From NCBI GenBank assembly GCA_039720395.1, contig CM077833.1:658501-722500 (forward strand): a stretch of 64,000 bases of DNA, written 5' to 3'. The translations under genes and the position numbers were made by a program. The notes beneath the pieces are model-generated. The model was not told the DNA's origin, searched no databases, and saw only the letters and a list, made by a program, of their open reading frames with translations. This stretch comes from Liquidambar formosana (lineage: Eukaryota > Streptophyta > Magnoliopsida > Saxifragales > Altingiaceae). Below, one piece after another: positions 43,079-54,260 of this stretch (position 1 is its first letter; each line of letters begins with the position of its first letter).

Positions 43079-45701
43079 ATGGCGCCCAAACGCCAGCGCA
43101 CATCGGCGAAGGCGAGCACATCAGGTGCCGCACCGGCGAGGGACCCCGACGAGCTAGGGAGGCCCGCGATTCAGAGGTGGCGCCCCCAGCCCCGCCTCCG
43201 ACGTAGTGAGGGTGGCATTCTCCTCCGTCCCACCGAGCATGCCTCCCATCTTGCCGCGTTAGGCCGAGTAAGTGTCCATTTCCACAATGTTTATTTCATT
43301 TTCGATTATCGAAACGAAAATCTTGACTTTGGGTTCTCACGAAAACGAATGTGAGGGGGTAAAATCTAGGGATTTGGTGGGATGTTACCAAAATGGAAGA
43401 AGAACTTGGACAAAAAACCCAGCTAAAGGCACGTACGTACGTACCGAGTGCATGTACGTGCGCACGTGTCTTTATCTGGACTTAACCCATTTTCTTTCAA
43501 TTAATCGTGGAATAGGACACATTCGAGCCCCTCCGAGGTTCGAAACGGACATGAGGGGGGTTGGAACGTCATGGATTCGTGTGGGTGTAACTGGGAACCA
43601 AAGAGGCAAACAGCCTGATGCACGTACGTGCTTAAGGCATGTACGTACGTGCTTAGCCTTTATACTTCTTCTTTTTTTTTTCTTTTTTTTTTTTCGTGCA
43701 ACGAATGTGGGGTGGGTCCAAAAAAGGCAAAAGATGGTCACAGACACGTACGTGCCTGCCTGATGCACGTACGTGCCTGATGTGTTTTCCTTCTTATTTT
43801 CGAATTTTTTCCTTCTTATTCTGCTGCAAATACACATACCTGTGCTGTGCTTACCTGGTTTCTCCTTGTGTAACAGCTGCCCAAGCTGCCCGTCACCCGT
43901 GGAGGCGTAGCGAATGCGAAGGCGTGGTGGGCTCGTCTCACAGCGGAGACGAAGGCCCTGGTTACCGGTGCCGGTTTTGGGACGGTGATCTCGGGATTGG
44001 TGGACGATAGCGACCGGGCTTTCGTTCACTGCATGGCTGAGAGATGGTGGGACACCACCCATACTTTCCACATTGCGGGTCGGGAGCTGACCTTGACCCC
44101 CTACGACTTCTACCGCCTCACCGGCTTGCGTATGGATGGCCTTCCGCTTCCTTTCGACCATGAGGAGAGCGAGAGGGAGAGACTCTCCCATGATCTTTTG
44201 GGGATTGAGTATGACAGCGCCTCCATCTTCATCCTAGATATATATGACCGTATGTCCACCCAGGGGCAGGGTACAGCTGCCCAGCGGATCCGGATGGCGC
44301 GCGGGTATCTGCTGTTTCTGATAGGGGGCTATCTAGTCCCGAATGCTGCTCAGACAGTCCCTTTTGGCTGGTTGCTGGCTTTGAGGGACTTGGGGAGGGC
44401 CCGCGAGTTCAGCTGGGGAGCGGCGGTGTACGGTCATGTGATCTCGGCTATGGACTCGCTGAGTCGGATGGCTGTCCAGTCCATGGTTAGCCACTGGCGG
44501 GTCTGGACGGTATATATCCCTTCCTTTTCCTCCTCTTTTGTTTCTTTTCTCCTTTTCCTTAACTGTCATTCCATATTGGCTTCTTATCATATCTACTTGT
44601 GCAGCTTTGGGCAGGTCGGTACTTCCGCGCGGATCCGGATTCCCCCGTCGACAAGAACGACTATTGGAGCTCCCGTCGCTTCCTGGACGAGCTGACCGTT
44701 GATCGGGTAAGTCCTATTTCACTTTAATGGCACGGTTGGTAGCATTATACTCATGTATTCACCCTATTACTGCTTTTCCACAGATCATCCCGCGCCCCTG
44801 GGAGGGCACCCCCGCACGCGCCTCTGCTGAGTGGGATGCTGCTGCCTTGACGTTCTCCACCCTATCCACGGTGTTCAAGTGCTCTGGGGTCCGCTCCTTC
44901 TATCTTGCGGAGAGGGTGGTATGGCAGATTGCCGATGTGGGCGCGGGTGGTCCTCCGGTCCCAGTAGATCCTCCCCGTTTTGTCGCTATCCCTGCCGAGG
45001 CGACATCGAGTGACCTGGCTGCCTGGCGGGCCATGATCCCTTACACAGATCGCCTATCTGCCGAGGAGATCGACTATGCCTCCTTTGCGCGGGAGCGGTT
45101 GATGGGCAGCATCTTTGTTGCGCCGGTATGTATACCCTTTTCTGAGTCTTGTTAATTTCCCATCTCTGCTTTCTTTTTACCAACTGTGCTTGACTTCTTT
45201 CCACAGGCTGCTCCTGCTGCAGATGCACCCGCTGGGCTGGCCCCCATCATGCCGGGGTGGAGCGTGCCTTTCCATGTCACACCTGATTTAGCCATGGAGG
45301 AGGATATCCCCAGGCTGAACAGGTGCATTAGGTACCCGATGGCTGAGGGTACTAGGCCGGTGAGTTTCCAAGTTCCTGCATTTGTTAGTTTTCACGCATA
45401 TATACAAGTAAAGCATGCATGTCCTAACGATTGCCCCTTGCTTTTCTACTTGCAGCTCACCCGTGAGGAGTCCTCGACACTTTTGCGGATGGTGGGGAGC
45501 CTGAAGGTCATGGTCACGTCTCTCTCTCGCAGGTTAGTGATTGCGGAGCAGGCTCCTGCTGGGGAGGACTGGGACGGCTTCGGGGCTGACGAGGATGACG
45601 GCGATGGTGATGACGGTGATAGTGGTGATGGTGGTGATGATGATGGTGACGACAGCCCGCCAGCCTCTCCTGCCCAGACCCCTCTATATGTTCCGCGTTG
45701 A
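43079..45701 (+). CDS. Plant mobile domain (PMD) protein gene, six exons, antisense within E2
   Basis: Exons 43079-43267, 43877-44509, 44605-44706, 44784-45125, 45207-45359 and 45456-45701. All introns are GT-AG and phase 0, and the joined frame has no stop (554 codons). Donors such as GTAAGT and pyrimidine-rich CAG acceptors support this model. The N-terminus is basic (MAPKRQRTSAKAS). The PMD lies in exons 2-4: RWWDTTHTFHIAGRELTL, FYRLTGLRMDG, a YLLFLIGGYLVPN segment and WGAAVYGHV. The last exon encodes an acidic Asp/Gly tail. PMD proteins (MAIN/MAIL1 family) act in genome maintenance and silencing, and PMD genes are known inside transposons. Here the gene is opposite to pol, so element transcripts would not splice its introns. 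Intron 1 carries three clusters of the CACGTACGTG palindrome. Whether it is expressed is unknown. Confidence 0.85.
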
Positions 45702-45777
45702 TGTATTCGTTTTGGACATTTGGGGATACTTATTTATTTTTATTTTTTATTATTATTATTTTTTTTTTTATGCCATG

Positions 45778-45832
45778 ATCGTACGTGCATTGTCCACGCA
45801 CGTACGTGCATAACCCATGTACGTACGTGCAT
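45778..45832 (+). repeat. Cluster of CACGTACGTG palindromes after the PMD gene
   Basis: Three units (CGTACGTGCA, GCACGTACGTGCA, TGTACGTACGTGCA) separated by about ten bases. The layout matches the clusters in the E2 LTR (51304-51362, 52041-52098) and in PMD intron 1 (43430-43468, 43619-43653, 43744-43778). Confidence 0.85.
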
Positions 45833-45863
45833 GGTCTGTTGACCCTTCTATCTTTACTCTTTT

Positions 45864-46408
45864 GTGATGCAGATTTGGCTATTCGAACGCCTAAAACTGG
45901 TCGAAGACCCTGCCATGAGTATCTGGACATATCACCCGCAGCACTATCGTCACAGGAAGGTCACCAAACCTTTCTCAAACGTCGAGCAAGCCCGGGATTT
46001 GCTAGAATCCATATCCTGCCACAACATTCGCTGGCTCTGTCCTTGGTGGAGGACCTCTTATGCTGTTCGAAATCTGATCCTTCCTCACAGTGTCATGCTG
46101 ATTGGTCTTAAGGAGGTTTCTTTCTACTCTCCTATATGCATCCGCCGTCAACAAGGGCTACGCCAGGATCCGATCAAATGGGGTCACCTTGGTTACACCT
46201 GCCCTGGAAACCCAACCATGTGGATCGTGTGGAGAATGACTGGTATAGCAAGGCAGTGTATTGGGCCGTCACCCCCTCTGAAGTGATTAGCCCTCCTGGG
46301 TCCTACTATAACTGGCTGTTTACTGACATGGAGAGAGAGGAAAAGGAAGAAGAAGAACACAAGAGGAAAAGGGAAACAGAGGTCGAAACAGAGGCGAGGA
46401 AGAAATGA
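45864..46408 (+). pseudogene. Broken relative of the antisense ORF of element A
   Basis: IWLFERLKL, YHPQHYRHRK and LIGLKEVSFYSP align with MWLLERLNF, YKPQHYCLRR and LIGLRSTSFYWP of the A antisense protein. After about 46200 the match continues in the next frame (VENDWYSK, then a charged tail ending EARKK at 46408), so there is one frameshift at about 46190-46230. The homologous part begins right after a GATGCAG that could be a splice acceptor; the N-terminal half is missing. It lies 173 bp from the end of pol, the same relative place as in A. Confidence 0.72.
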
Positions 46409-46581
46409 ACTTGACTATCCCCCGTACCCCTATCAACTATTGTACCCATGCACTTGCTTTTAATCCCTTATGAGTTAATGAATAAGCATCGGAAAGATGT
46501 AATGATTTTCCCCAATCAATAAAGAAAACTATTATCATTAATTTGAGCACTTAGTACTTTGCCAAATTGTCGCTACTCTGC

Positions 46582-47565
46582 CTACACATAATATTTACGG
46601 AGTCTGTCCATATTTACCGGATTCACCAACTCGTTCCCGTCACCATCCATTAACTTGACCGCACCACCCGGGTAAATTGTCTTGATGACGTAGGGCCCCA
46701 CCCAATTGGGCTTGAATTTCCCTCGAGGATCGAACACAGGTGCTCTAAATTCCTTAAGAACCAAGTCCCCTTCCTTCAAGTTCCGCGGTCTGACCCTTTT
46801 ATTGAAAGCCCGAGCTATTCGTCGTTGATAACCTTGCACATGGTACAATGCCTTGAGCCTTCTTTCCTCCAATAGCGCCAGCTGTTCATACCGCTCTCTT
46901 ACCCATTCTACCTCCGGAATCTGACTTTCCAATGCAACCCTAAGAGATTGCACCTCCAGCTCTACGGGTAATACGGCTTCCATTCCGTATACCAATGAAT
47001 AGGGCATAGCACCTGTGGAAGTTCTTACGGACGTCCGACATCCCCATAATGCATAAGGAAGCTTCTCCACCCAATCCTTGTAGGTTACTGCTGTTTTACT
47101 GAGGATGGTTTTGACGTTCTTGTTGGCAGCCTCCACAGCTCCATTAGTCTGGGGCCTATAGGGTGAAGATTTGTGATGCTGGATACCGAATTTTGTGAAT
47201 AACTTCTTGACCTCATCTTCGAAGTGCGTTCCATTATCTGAAACAATCTCATGGGGTACTCCGTACCGGCAGATTATGTTGGTTTCGACGAACTTGGCCA
47301 CATGTTTTGATTTCAATTCTACATACGCCGCCGCTTCTACCCATTTGGTAAAATAATCGATTGCTACCAGGATATATTTATACCCACCAGTTGCAGATGG
47401 CTTAATCTCTCCAATGATGTCTATTCCCCATACTGAAAACGGCCAGGGAGATGCTAGTTGATGCAACTCCACCGGCGGCATGTAGTTTGCACTAGCGTAC
47501 ACTTGGCATTGATTGCACTTTCTGACGTACTGCACGCAGTCAGTTTCCATAGTTGTCCAGTTATT
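46582..47565 (-). pseudogene. Integrase of E2, cut off from the rest of pol
   Basis: Open frame 47550-46582, extending a few codons upstream as WTTM. It begins within the zinc finger (CVQYVRKCNQC, the Cys pair). The catalytic core is complete: GIDIIGEIKP, VSDNGTHF and the NGAVEAANK Glu. A GPYVIKTIYPGG C-terminal domain follows. The His pair, RT and both RNase H domains are missing. It is not in frame with the preceding gag-pro, so no functional Pol can be made. Confidence 0.9.
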
Positions 47566-49750
47566 TCTCCGTCTCCATGGACCACTAGAACTCCTTCATC
47601 CCAAGGCAATCTTATTTTCTGGTGCACGGTTGAGGGAACAGCTTGCAAAGGGTGTAGCCAAGTTCTTCCCAACAGCAGGTTGTAGTTGGCGGGAATGTCC
47701 ATGACGTAGAATTCCACCATTGACTCAACGGGCCCTATTTTACAAGCGGCCTTGAAAGTTCCCATCACACTCCGACAGCTGTTGTCATAACCCCTTACCG
47801 TCACAACAGAAGGTATCAAGTCCTCCTTGCCAATCCCTAGCTTAGTCGCGGTGTGCATCGAGCAAACATTCAATGCGGACCCATTATCGACCAGAACTAC
47901 GGGTATTTTCAAACCCCTACATTCCATTGTGACATAGAGTGGCTTGGCATGCCCTGCCCCTTCAAGTGGCAAATCTTCATGGGAAAAGGTCATCACAGCC
48001 TTGCTCACCGAGCTGACCCCCATAAGTGATAGAACCTGCTTCGGTGTGGTTTCCATTGGTACTTCTTTCCTTGCCAACGCATCCAGTAAAGCCTGGCGAT
48101 GTTTCTTTAAGGCAATCAGCAAGCCCCAAATGCTTATACTTGCTTGTGTTTTCTTTAACTGCTTCAGTATCCTGTCCTCCTCCTCCTCGTTTTGCTGCTC
48201 AATCCTTTCTCTTACTTCTTGGTTCAATTCTCTTCCGGGATGATCCCCTTCCAGATAATTAGGCTTGTAATGCCTCCCCGAGCGGGTTAAATGCATGGAA
48301 TCCTTCTTCATTTCTGCCCAAATATCTTCTTCCCCACTGTCATAATCTTCCCATGGAGCCTTCTTCATGCTGATCATGAGAATGAATTGTGACGGATCCT
48401 CCATTTCCTTCGTATCACTAACCATATTCATGTAGGCAGGGGGCGGTGCATTTCGATAATTGGGAAGAGGGTTGTTCTGAATATTGGGCTTGTCGCCGCC
48501 TGGAGGAGGTAGCTTACTTGAATCAATCAGGTCTTGGATTTCATTCTTTAGGCGCATGCAATTGTCCGTCTTATGACCGATCCGCTGGTGGAAGTCGCAA
48601 AATTCATTCTGCCTCCAATACGAGGGAATCGGGCTCGGCAGTGCTCTTGGTTCCAAAGGCTTCAGATAATCCCTTTTGCTCAAGTTGGCCAAAGCTTTGG
48701 ACAACGGGACTCCCAAGTCATGGTACACCCTTGGCGCTTTTGGCGCTGCTTGTGCCTGCTGGATGGCTCCCACGGTAGCTTGCGGCTGGGTTCCCCCACT
48801 AACTCTAGCACTTCCGCTTCCACCACCACTACCGGAACCGTATACTTTCTTCTGCCTATCCATCTGACCATGGTGAATAGCATCCTCAATACGAGTCCCA
48901 CACTGGTATAATTGTTCAAAATTCATGACAGAGGAAGTCAACATGCGATCAAAGTACACGGGTGTTAGGTTCCTCAAGATGATGTTTATCTGATCAATCT
49001 CGGTCGGCCTATTTACCATCTTGACAGCTTTAGCCCTCCAGCGAGTCAGAAATTCTGAGAACGTCTCATCCGTCTTTTGCCTAGTCATCTCCAAGTCCCG
49101 TAGAGTGACATCTAACATCGTGTTGTACACATACTTATTTGTAAATTCTGAAGCCAGTAGTTCCCAAGAGTCCGTGACTTTCGGATCAAGTGCATAGTAC
49201 CACTTCGAGGCATCTGCCGAGAGAGATAAAGGGAAGGCGTGCAACACTTGATCGGCGGTCAACCCTCTCATCCGGGCAATGCTCAAGTCCTGGCGCAAAT
49301 GCTTTTTAGGGTCACCGGTGCCATTAAACTTTTCATAATCGGCTATTTTGAATTTCGGAGGGAGTTGCACCTTGGAGTCGGCCGTAATCCCGGCCATAGA
49401 ATACATGTAATCATCCATGCCTTGTGATTTCTGCCATGCTGTTTGCATTCGGTCCATCCGAGCCTTCATCTCAGCGTTCTCTGCCGCCAACTTTTCTACT
49501 TTGGTGTCTTTTTCCTTGGTTTCTTTCCTTTTCAAGTAGTCCTCATAGTCATCATCTTCCCACTTCGGGTGCTCCTCCTCATTAACCTTGGGCTCTCCTT
49601 TCTCCTCAGTTTCGGGTGGTTCTTCTGTTCTCCTTTTCCCTTCTCAAGCTTAGTAACCCGGTCCCGCATTTCATTCATGAAGCCCTTCATCTCGGTTCTA
49701 TCGCTCCTCATCTGTTCAAGGATATCAGCCAAAGTCACCTGTTCTGCCAT
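47566..49750 (-). pseudogene. Gag-protease of E2, frameshifted and truncated
   Basis: ATG at 49750-49748 (MAEQVTLADILEQM). A coiled-coil-like, charged N-terminus changes frame at about 49625-49645, after which the frame is open from 49535. Gag core: KFNGTGDPKKHL ... WYYALDPKVTDSW. One Cys-His knuckle, CDFHQRIGHKTDNC, at about 48600-48560. Protease with LVDNGSALNVC (D-N-G, as in A) and LLLGRTWLH. Homology stops at HGDGEIT, where the sequence jumps directly into integrase. The 693-codon frame reading to 47454 includes about 37 out-of-frame codons from integrase. Confidence 0.9.
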
Positions 49751-50828
49751 CCTTCCAGCCGGGGTTCTTCTTAATCTGTTAGTGGTTGGAGATCGGGCCC
49801 AAACACTACTCGGTGCTTCTCTCCCTGGCGAATCAATCTTGCTGAAACAGGAGTTGAGCGTAATGAGCACATGTCCATTAAACTTTCTCCCCTAGCCCAA
49901 TCCGAATACCTTCAAACCCTTATCTAAACCCATTGCTAGAGCCTTGTCATGTTCACTAGATCTTCCAAGGGTCTATAATGGGCAGATATTAATTTACAAA
50001 GTCGAACATCATTCTACCTTTGGCCTGTTACAAGTTCACACATATCTCACATGCTCACTTTAGATCCAAGCCCATTTCATTGTTTTCACTTAGATAGGCT
50101 TAGTCCAATTACAAGATCACACTTTATTTTACCTCTCACTCATCAAGCCTTAGGTAGAATGATATTGGACTTCAATGCTCAATTTTAGAGGGGTTGTGTT
50201 TATTCATCATAGTGGTCTATTCCTTTCACTCAGCAGGTCTACGTGGTCCATCAGCTTTTCCGTTTGAGCCCGTCATGCCCACACCTTGCACCTCATTTGG
50301 ATTCTAGGCCCATTTTGTTCATTATTTTGGTTATCATCATTTTTTTTTTCAATGGGCCTAGGTCCAATTACAACAGCACTCAATCTCCCCTCAATTCGGG
50401 CTCAAACTAGAAAGCTTATGTACAACGTGGGCCTCGTCCCATACCCACGCTATACAAATGAGTATGGATGCAACATGACATGCGATATGACATACATTCA
50501 AGCAAGGCTATGCAAAGGTCTCGGGGGACACTAGTGTGGTTGGTCAATTGGGAGTACTTCTTCTTCAAGGGTTACCCAGGCTAGGGTGCTTAAAGAGCGA
50601 CCCGTTAGCGTACTCACTAGCTTATTACAGGCTAGTGGCACAGGCCGTGGGTTGATGGTGCTGAATCGAGTTGCCCATAGGAACTAAATGGAACCCGGGT
50701 CTCTAATCAGACTGCCATCGAGGGATAACAAGTGCCAAATATCGTGCGCGTGTGTGCAATTTCGGTCTCATTCAATTAAATTTCCTAATTAATTAAAGCC
50801 AATAAATGTTTCGGAATCTAGCTCTCTA
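49751..50828 (-). other. Leader of E2
   Basis: Non-coding between primer site and gag. I see no gene. The ORF at 50286-50534 (plus) has no recognisable features. Confidence 0.6.
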
Positions 50829-50846
50829 TCCCCAGTGGAGTCGCCA
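50829..50846 (-). other. Primer-binding site of E2
   Basis: On the minus strand TGGCGACTCCACTGGGGA, identical to D, one base from the LTR end. Confidence 0.87.
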
Positions 50847-50847
50847 T

Positions 50848-52242
50848 TGTGAGCGCCGTGTCCTTTCACCACGTCGGCTCGGGAGTACGCCACTAACCGC
50901 GGACGGTTAGGGCGGAGAGGGAGTCGCCACCCGATTTTGGCCTCGGGAACCGATTGACCCCTAGCAAGGGCCCAACTCGTCATCACCCAAAGAGTCAAGG
51001 TTCGGAGCTAAGGTACGCGGACGGGAAGGTGTTAGGCACCCGTCTGCGCCCGGCTAAAATCCGGCCTCACATACACTTATTGGCTTTAATTAAAAAGGAA
51101 CTTAATTGAACTCGACCACTACGCAGGCAATTAGGTAAAATCAAGTAATGGCATGCAATGATGGAAGATGAAGAGGGATTAAAAAGAAGTATTTGAGCAT
51201 ATACACACGTACAAGGGGAAAGATGTGAAATCGATTAGAAAACTTACACTGCCTGTGCTGCCTGTAAAAGAGAAAAGAGGATTATTCTGAAAAAAACAGG
51301 ATCATGCACGTACGTGCATGTGAGATGCACGTACGTGTATCCCCAATGTACGTACGTACATGCCTTCTGATGAATGCCTCCCTAGATACACATATATGCC
51401 TACCATGCTATTGCCGAGTTAAAAACCTATGAACAATTCGAATCATGCTTTAAAGATGACATTGGTACTCTCGATCTGAATGTTAAGAATACATATTGAT
51501 GCCACAGACACAGTTTAATATAAATATATGCATATATGAACAGATACGAATGCTAGAGTCAACTTATAGATCTCATTTTCCCCCTTTTTGTGCTTAAAAC
51601 AAATAAGAAAACCCATTCGAAATCCCTATATGTAACAATGAAATCTCTATCAAGTTCTAAATGCAAGCACTAAATGAGGAGTTTTAATGAAACCTATTCT
51701 CATTTCATGTCATATTGCAAGTAATCATAAATAACTACGGAATTAGGAGTTGGGAATCATTACCCTCAGGTACGGGCAGCAGCAATTCCTCCGCCAATTC
51801 TGCCTTTCGGACTCCTCGTAGACACAGCCGCCAATTTCGGGTTTTTAGAGTAGTGATTTTGTAGCCAAAAATCCGATCCCTTCTCTTGAATGAAAGCGGG
51901 GTATTTATAGGCGGGGATTAGGGTTTGGTTCGGGGGTTTCTAGGGTTTCCCAGCCGCCACTGAGCAGCTGTTAGCGTGGGGGCTGCATAAGGTAAGAAAC
52001 AATTTCGGAGGGAAGCGGTGAAATTCAAAAAAAGGGGTCATGATCGTACGTGCATGGTATATGCACGTACGTGCATATCTCATGCACGTACGTGCATGGG
52101 GTATCAAATTGTCATCCCAGGCCTGCTGTGTCCTCGTGAGTCCTTCGGGCGTGCTTGCGAAGGTCTGTTGGCTACTGCCCTTCATCATTGGGTCTCAGAA
52201 AGTGGCTTGAGGTGTCAAGTGGTACAAAATGGGGTGTTAACA
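50848..52242 (-). repeat. 5' LTR of E2 (1395 bp)
   Basis: Same ends as the 3' LTR. TATAAATA at 51909-51902. Three palindrome units at 52041-52098 lie about 165 bp upstream of the TATA on the minus strand; another cluster is at 51304-51362. U5 hairpin at 51048-51016, primer-site-like segment at 50929-50920. Confidence 0.94.
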
Positions 52243-52422
52243 GTGAGCCATTACGGTGATCTACATACAGAAAATTAAACAGAAAATTAGGTTTCATTTT
52301 TAATCCATAATGATCGGGTCTTTAATCATATGGTACCTCCCACTATTTTATTAAATTCCATACACCCTCTAATGGAATTCGGGAATCTCATTCCTAATGG
52401 GGATTGGGGTCCCATTGTGACC

Positions 52423-52640
52423 TAGAAGCCTCACATGTTAGTTTCTTGACTTCTAACCCACAGTAAGAAGACAACTCTTTGTCTATTGCTTCATAAGCAA
52501 ATTCCAATCGTTTTGCCTCTAGGGTACATACTCCTCACATGTTAGTTTCTTGGAATACTTCCCTAGTTAAGTTAAGCCCATCATTCACACAGGTATGTTT
52601 CACCAAATATATACCTCACATGTTAGTTTCTTGGTATATA
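52423..52640 (-). other. Three hairpins with a constant loop in the E1 leader
   Basis: Each has a CTCACATGTTAGTTTCTT-type loop (plus strand) between different complementary arms: TAGAAG/CTTCTA (52423-52455), TACTCC/GGAATA (52529-52557) and TATATACC/GGTATATA (52608-52640). The three occur in the same order before the gag of F. Confidence 0.72.
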
Positions 52641-53879
52641 CCAGCTTAGGCACCCCATGATATCTACATATGTGATAGTTTCAAGTAATGTCTTTAATAT
52701 GGGTAGCTCCTACATGTCTGCAGCCAGGTACCCACATTAAGGGACGTTAGATGATCCTATAATGATGGAAGGCAATGAAGAATCCATTCCCTAATGTATT
52801 CTCCATTTCCAACTTAATATTAAAATAGAGGGGTTTTTAAGGGTCTCATCAAATTAACATACATCTCATGCATATAAATAAAAAATTGAACAGCATAAAA
52901 TAATAATAATCCACTTATTGATATTAGTCCCTAAGAAGAGACATATAACGATCTATGGATTTGGAGCTATCACTATTAATCTCATTAAAAGCTCCCACTA
53001 TGATGATTATGGACTTTGAGAGAATTCAATCCAAGCCAATAGATTGAATCCAAGGTCTAAGGTGGGTGTAGGTGATCGTAAAATAACACATTCGAAATAT
53101 GCATGCTGTCTTGAAACACTTCTCTAAGCTTTCAAGTCCTTCAATCTGCTCCCTTGGCTTGATGGTCTCCACCATTGGCTTGTTGGGCTCTATCATGCTC
53201 CTTTGGGTCCACCATGCTCCTTAGTGCGCTCTCGATTACATAACATTTACATAATTTAAAGAAAGGGATACATAAGGGGAATGTGGGGTACATAAGAGAA
53301 TGATAGAGAGAGAGGGAGAGGGAAGGTGGCATGCAAGCCCCAAATAAATTACATCACCTTAATAAAATTACAACTCTTGTAAATAATAACATCCCATTCA
53401 TAAGACGGCCAATCACAATTGGTTTAAAGGGTATAGTCCATAATCATCATCCAAACACATACATACAATCTCATTGCATAATGTAAAGAAAAACTGTAAG
53501 CATTAAAACATATGGGCATTATGGTAATTCTCTTGAATGATTTACATTAATCTCATTAATGCATCCTAATCTTATTAGGTATTAACAAAAATATCCAGAA
53601 TTAAATAAAGTCTTAACATTTAAGACATTTTAGTTCCAATTAATCAAATTAATTTAAACATATAAAGTTTCCTAAAATAACTCTAATATCCAATATTAGG
53701 GTTTCCTTAATTAAACAAATCAATTTCATTTAATTAAGAATTTCCAGATTTTAATTTAATCCCCAATTGTATTTTAAACCATTTAAAACATTATAAAATT
53801 AATCAATATTAATTAAATAATTAACATGGGAATTAAATAAAATCATTTAAATGATGAATTAGTGTATTAGGGTTTCCTA

Positions 53880-54260
53880 AAACCCTAAACCCTAAACGCA
53901 TAACCCTAAACCCTAAATGCAAGCCCTAATCATTAAATTCCTTATGATTGGTAATTTAATGTCCAATCATTAAAACCCTAGGTTCATATGGTATTTAATA
54001 AAAGGGATAAGGGTTTAATTAATGCCAAATAGGGTATTAATTACCCTTAATTAATTACACTAATTAGGGTTTCCAAAACCCTAACCCTGGACATCATTTA
54101 TGGTATTAATTATGCCCTAACAATTAATAACCATGATTGGTCATTTAATGACCAATCATTAACTCTTAATAAAGGTAATTAATATTCCAATTAGGGTTTT
54201 AATTAATGCCATAATGAAATTAGGGTTTCATCATTAACTCAAAATTAGGGTTTCATCCTT
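53880..54260 (-). repeat. AT-rich repeats with telomere-like motifs and a CCAAT palindrome (E1 leader)
   Basis: CCCTAAACCCTAAA-type runs at about 53880-53920. A perfect hairpin with arms ATGATTGGTCA and TGACCAATCAT lies at 54133-54159; an imperfect one is at about 53945-53971. The F leader has three such hairpins. Confidence 0.7.

Larger units (their letters stand above)
40487..52242 (-). mobile_element. Element E2: non-autonomous Tat-type element carrying an antisense PMD gene
   Basis: Flanked by GTGAG (40482-40486 and 52243-52247), inside the gag start of Copia E1. On the minus strand: 5' LTR (52242-50848), primer site, leader, frameshifted gag-pro and integrase, with RT and both RNase H domains deleted. 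Downstream, on the plus strand, are a DUF7745-like remnant and a six-exon PMD gene, then a 52 bp tandem array, purine tract and 3' LTR. LTR substitutions are about 1% by eye, plus three indels. Confidence 0.94.

Noticed and set aside
43472..44191. 239-codon minus-strand ORF
   Set aside because: It is a shadow of PMD exon 2 and intron 1 with low-complexity lysine runs.
47454..49535. 693-residue ORF as one functional protein
   Set aside because: Its end is out-of-frame integrase sequence after a deletion, and its start is separated from the gag ATG by a frameshift.
53880..53920. Interstitial telomere
   Set aside because: Only a few CCCTAAA units, and similar motifs sit at the same place in a second Copia element, so it belongs to the element.
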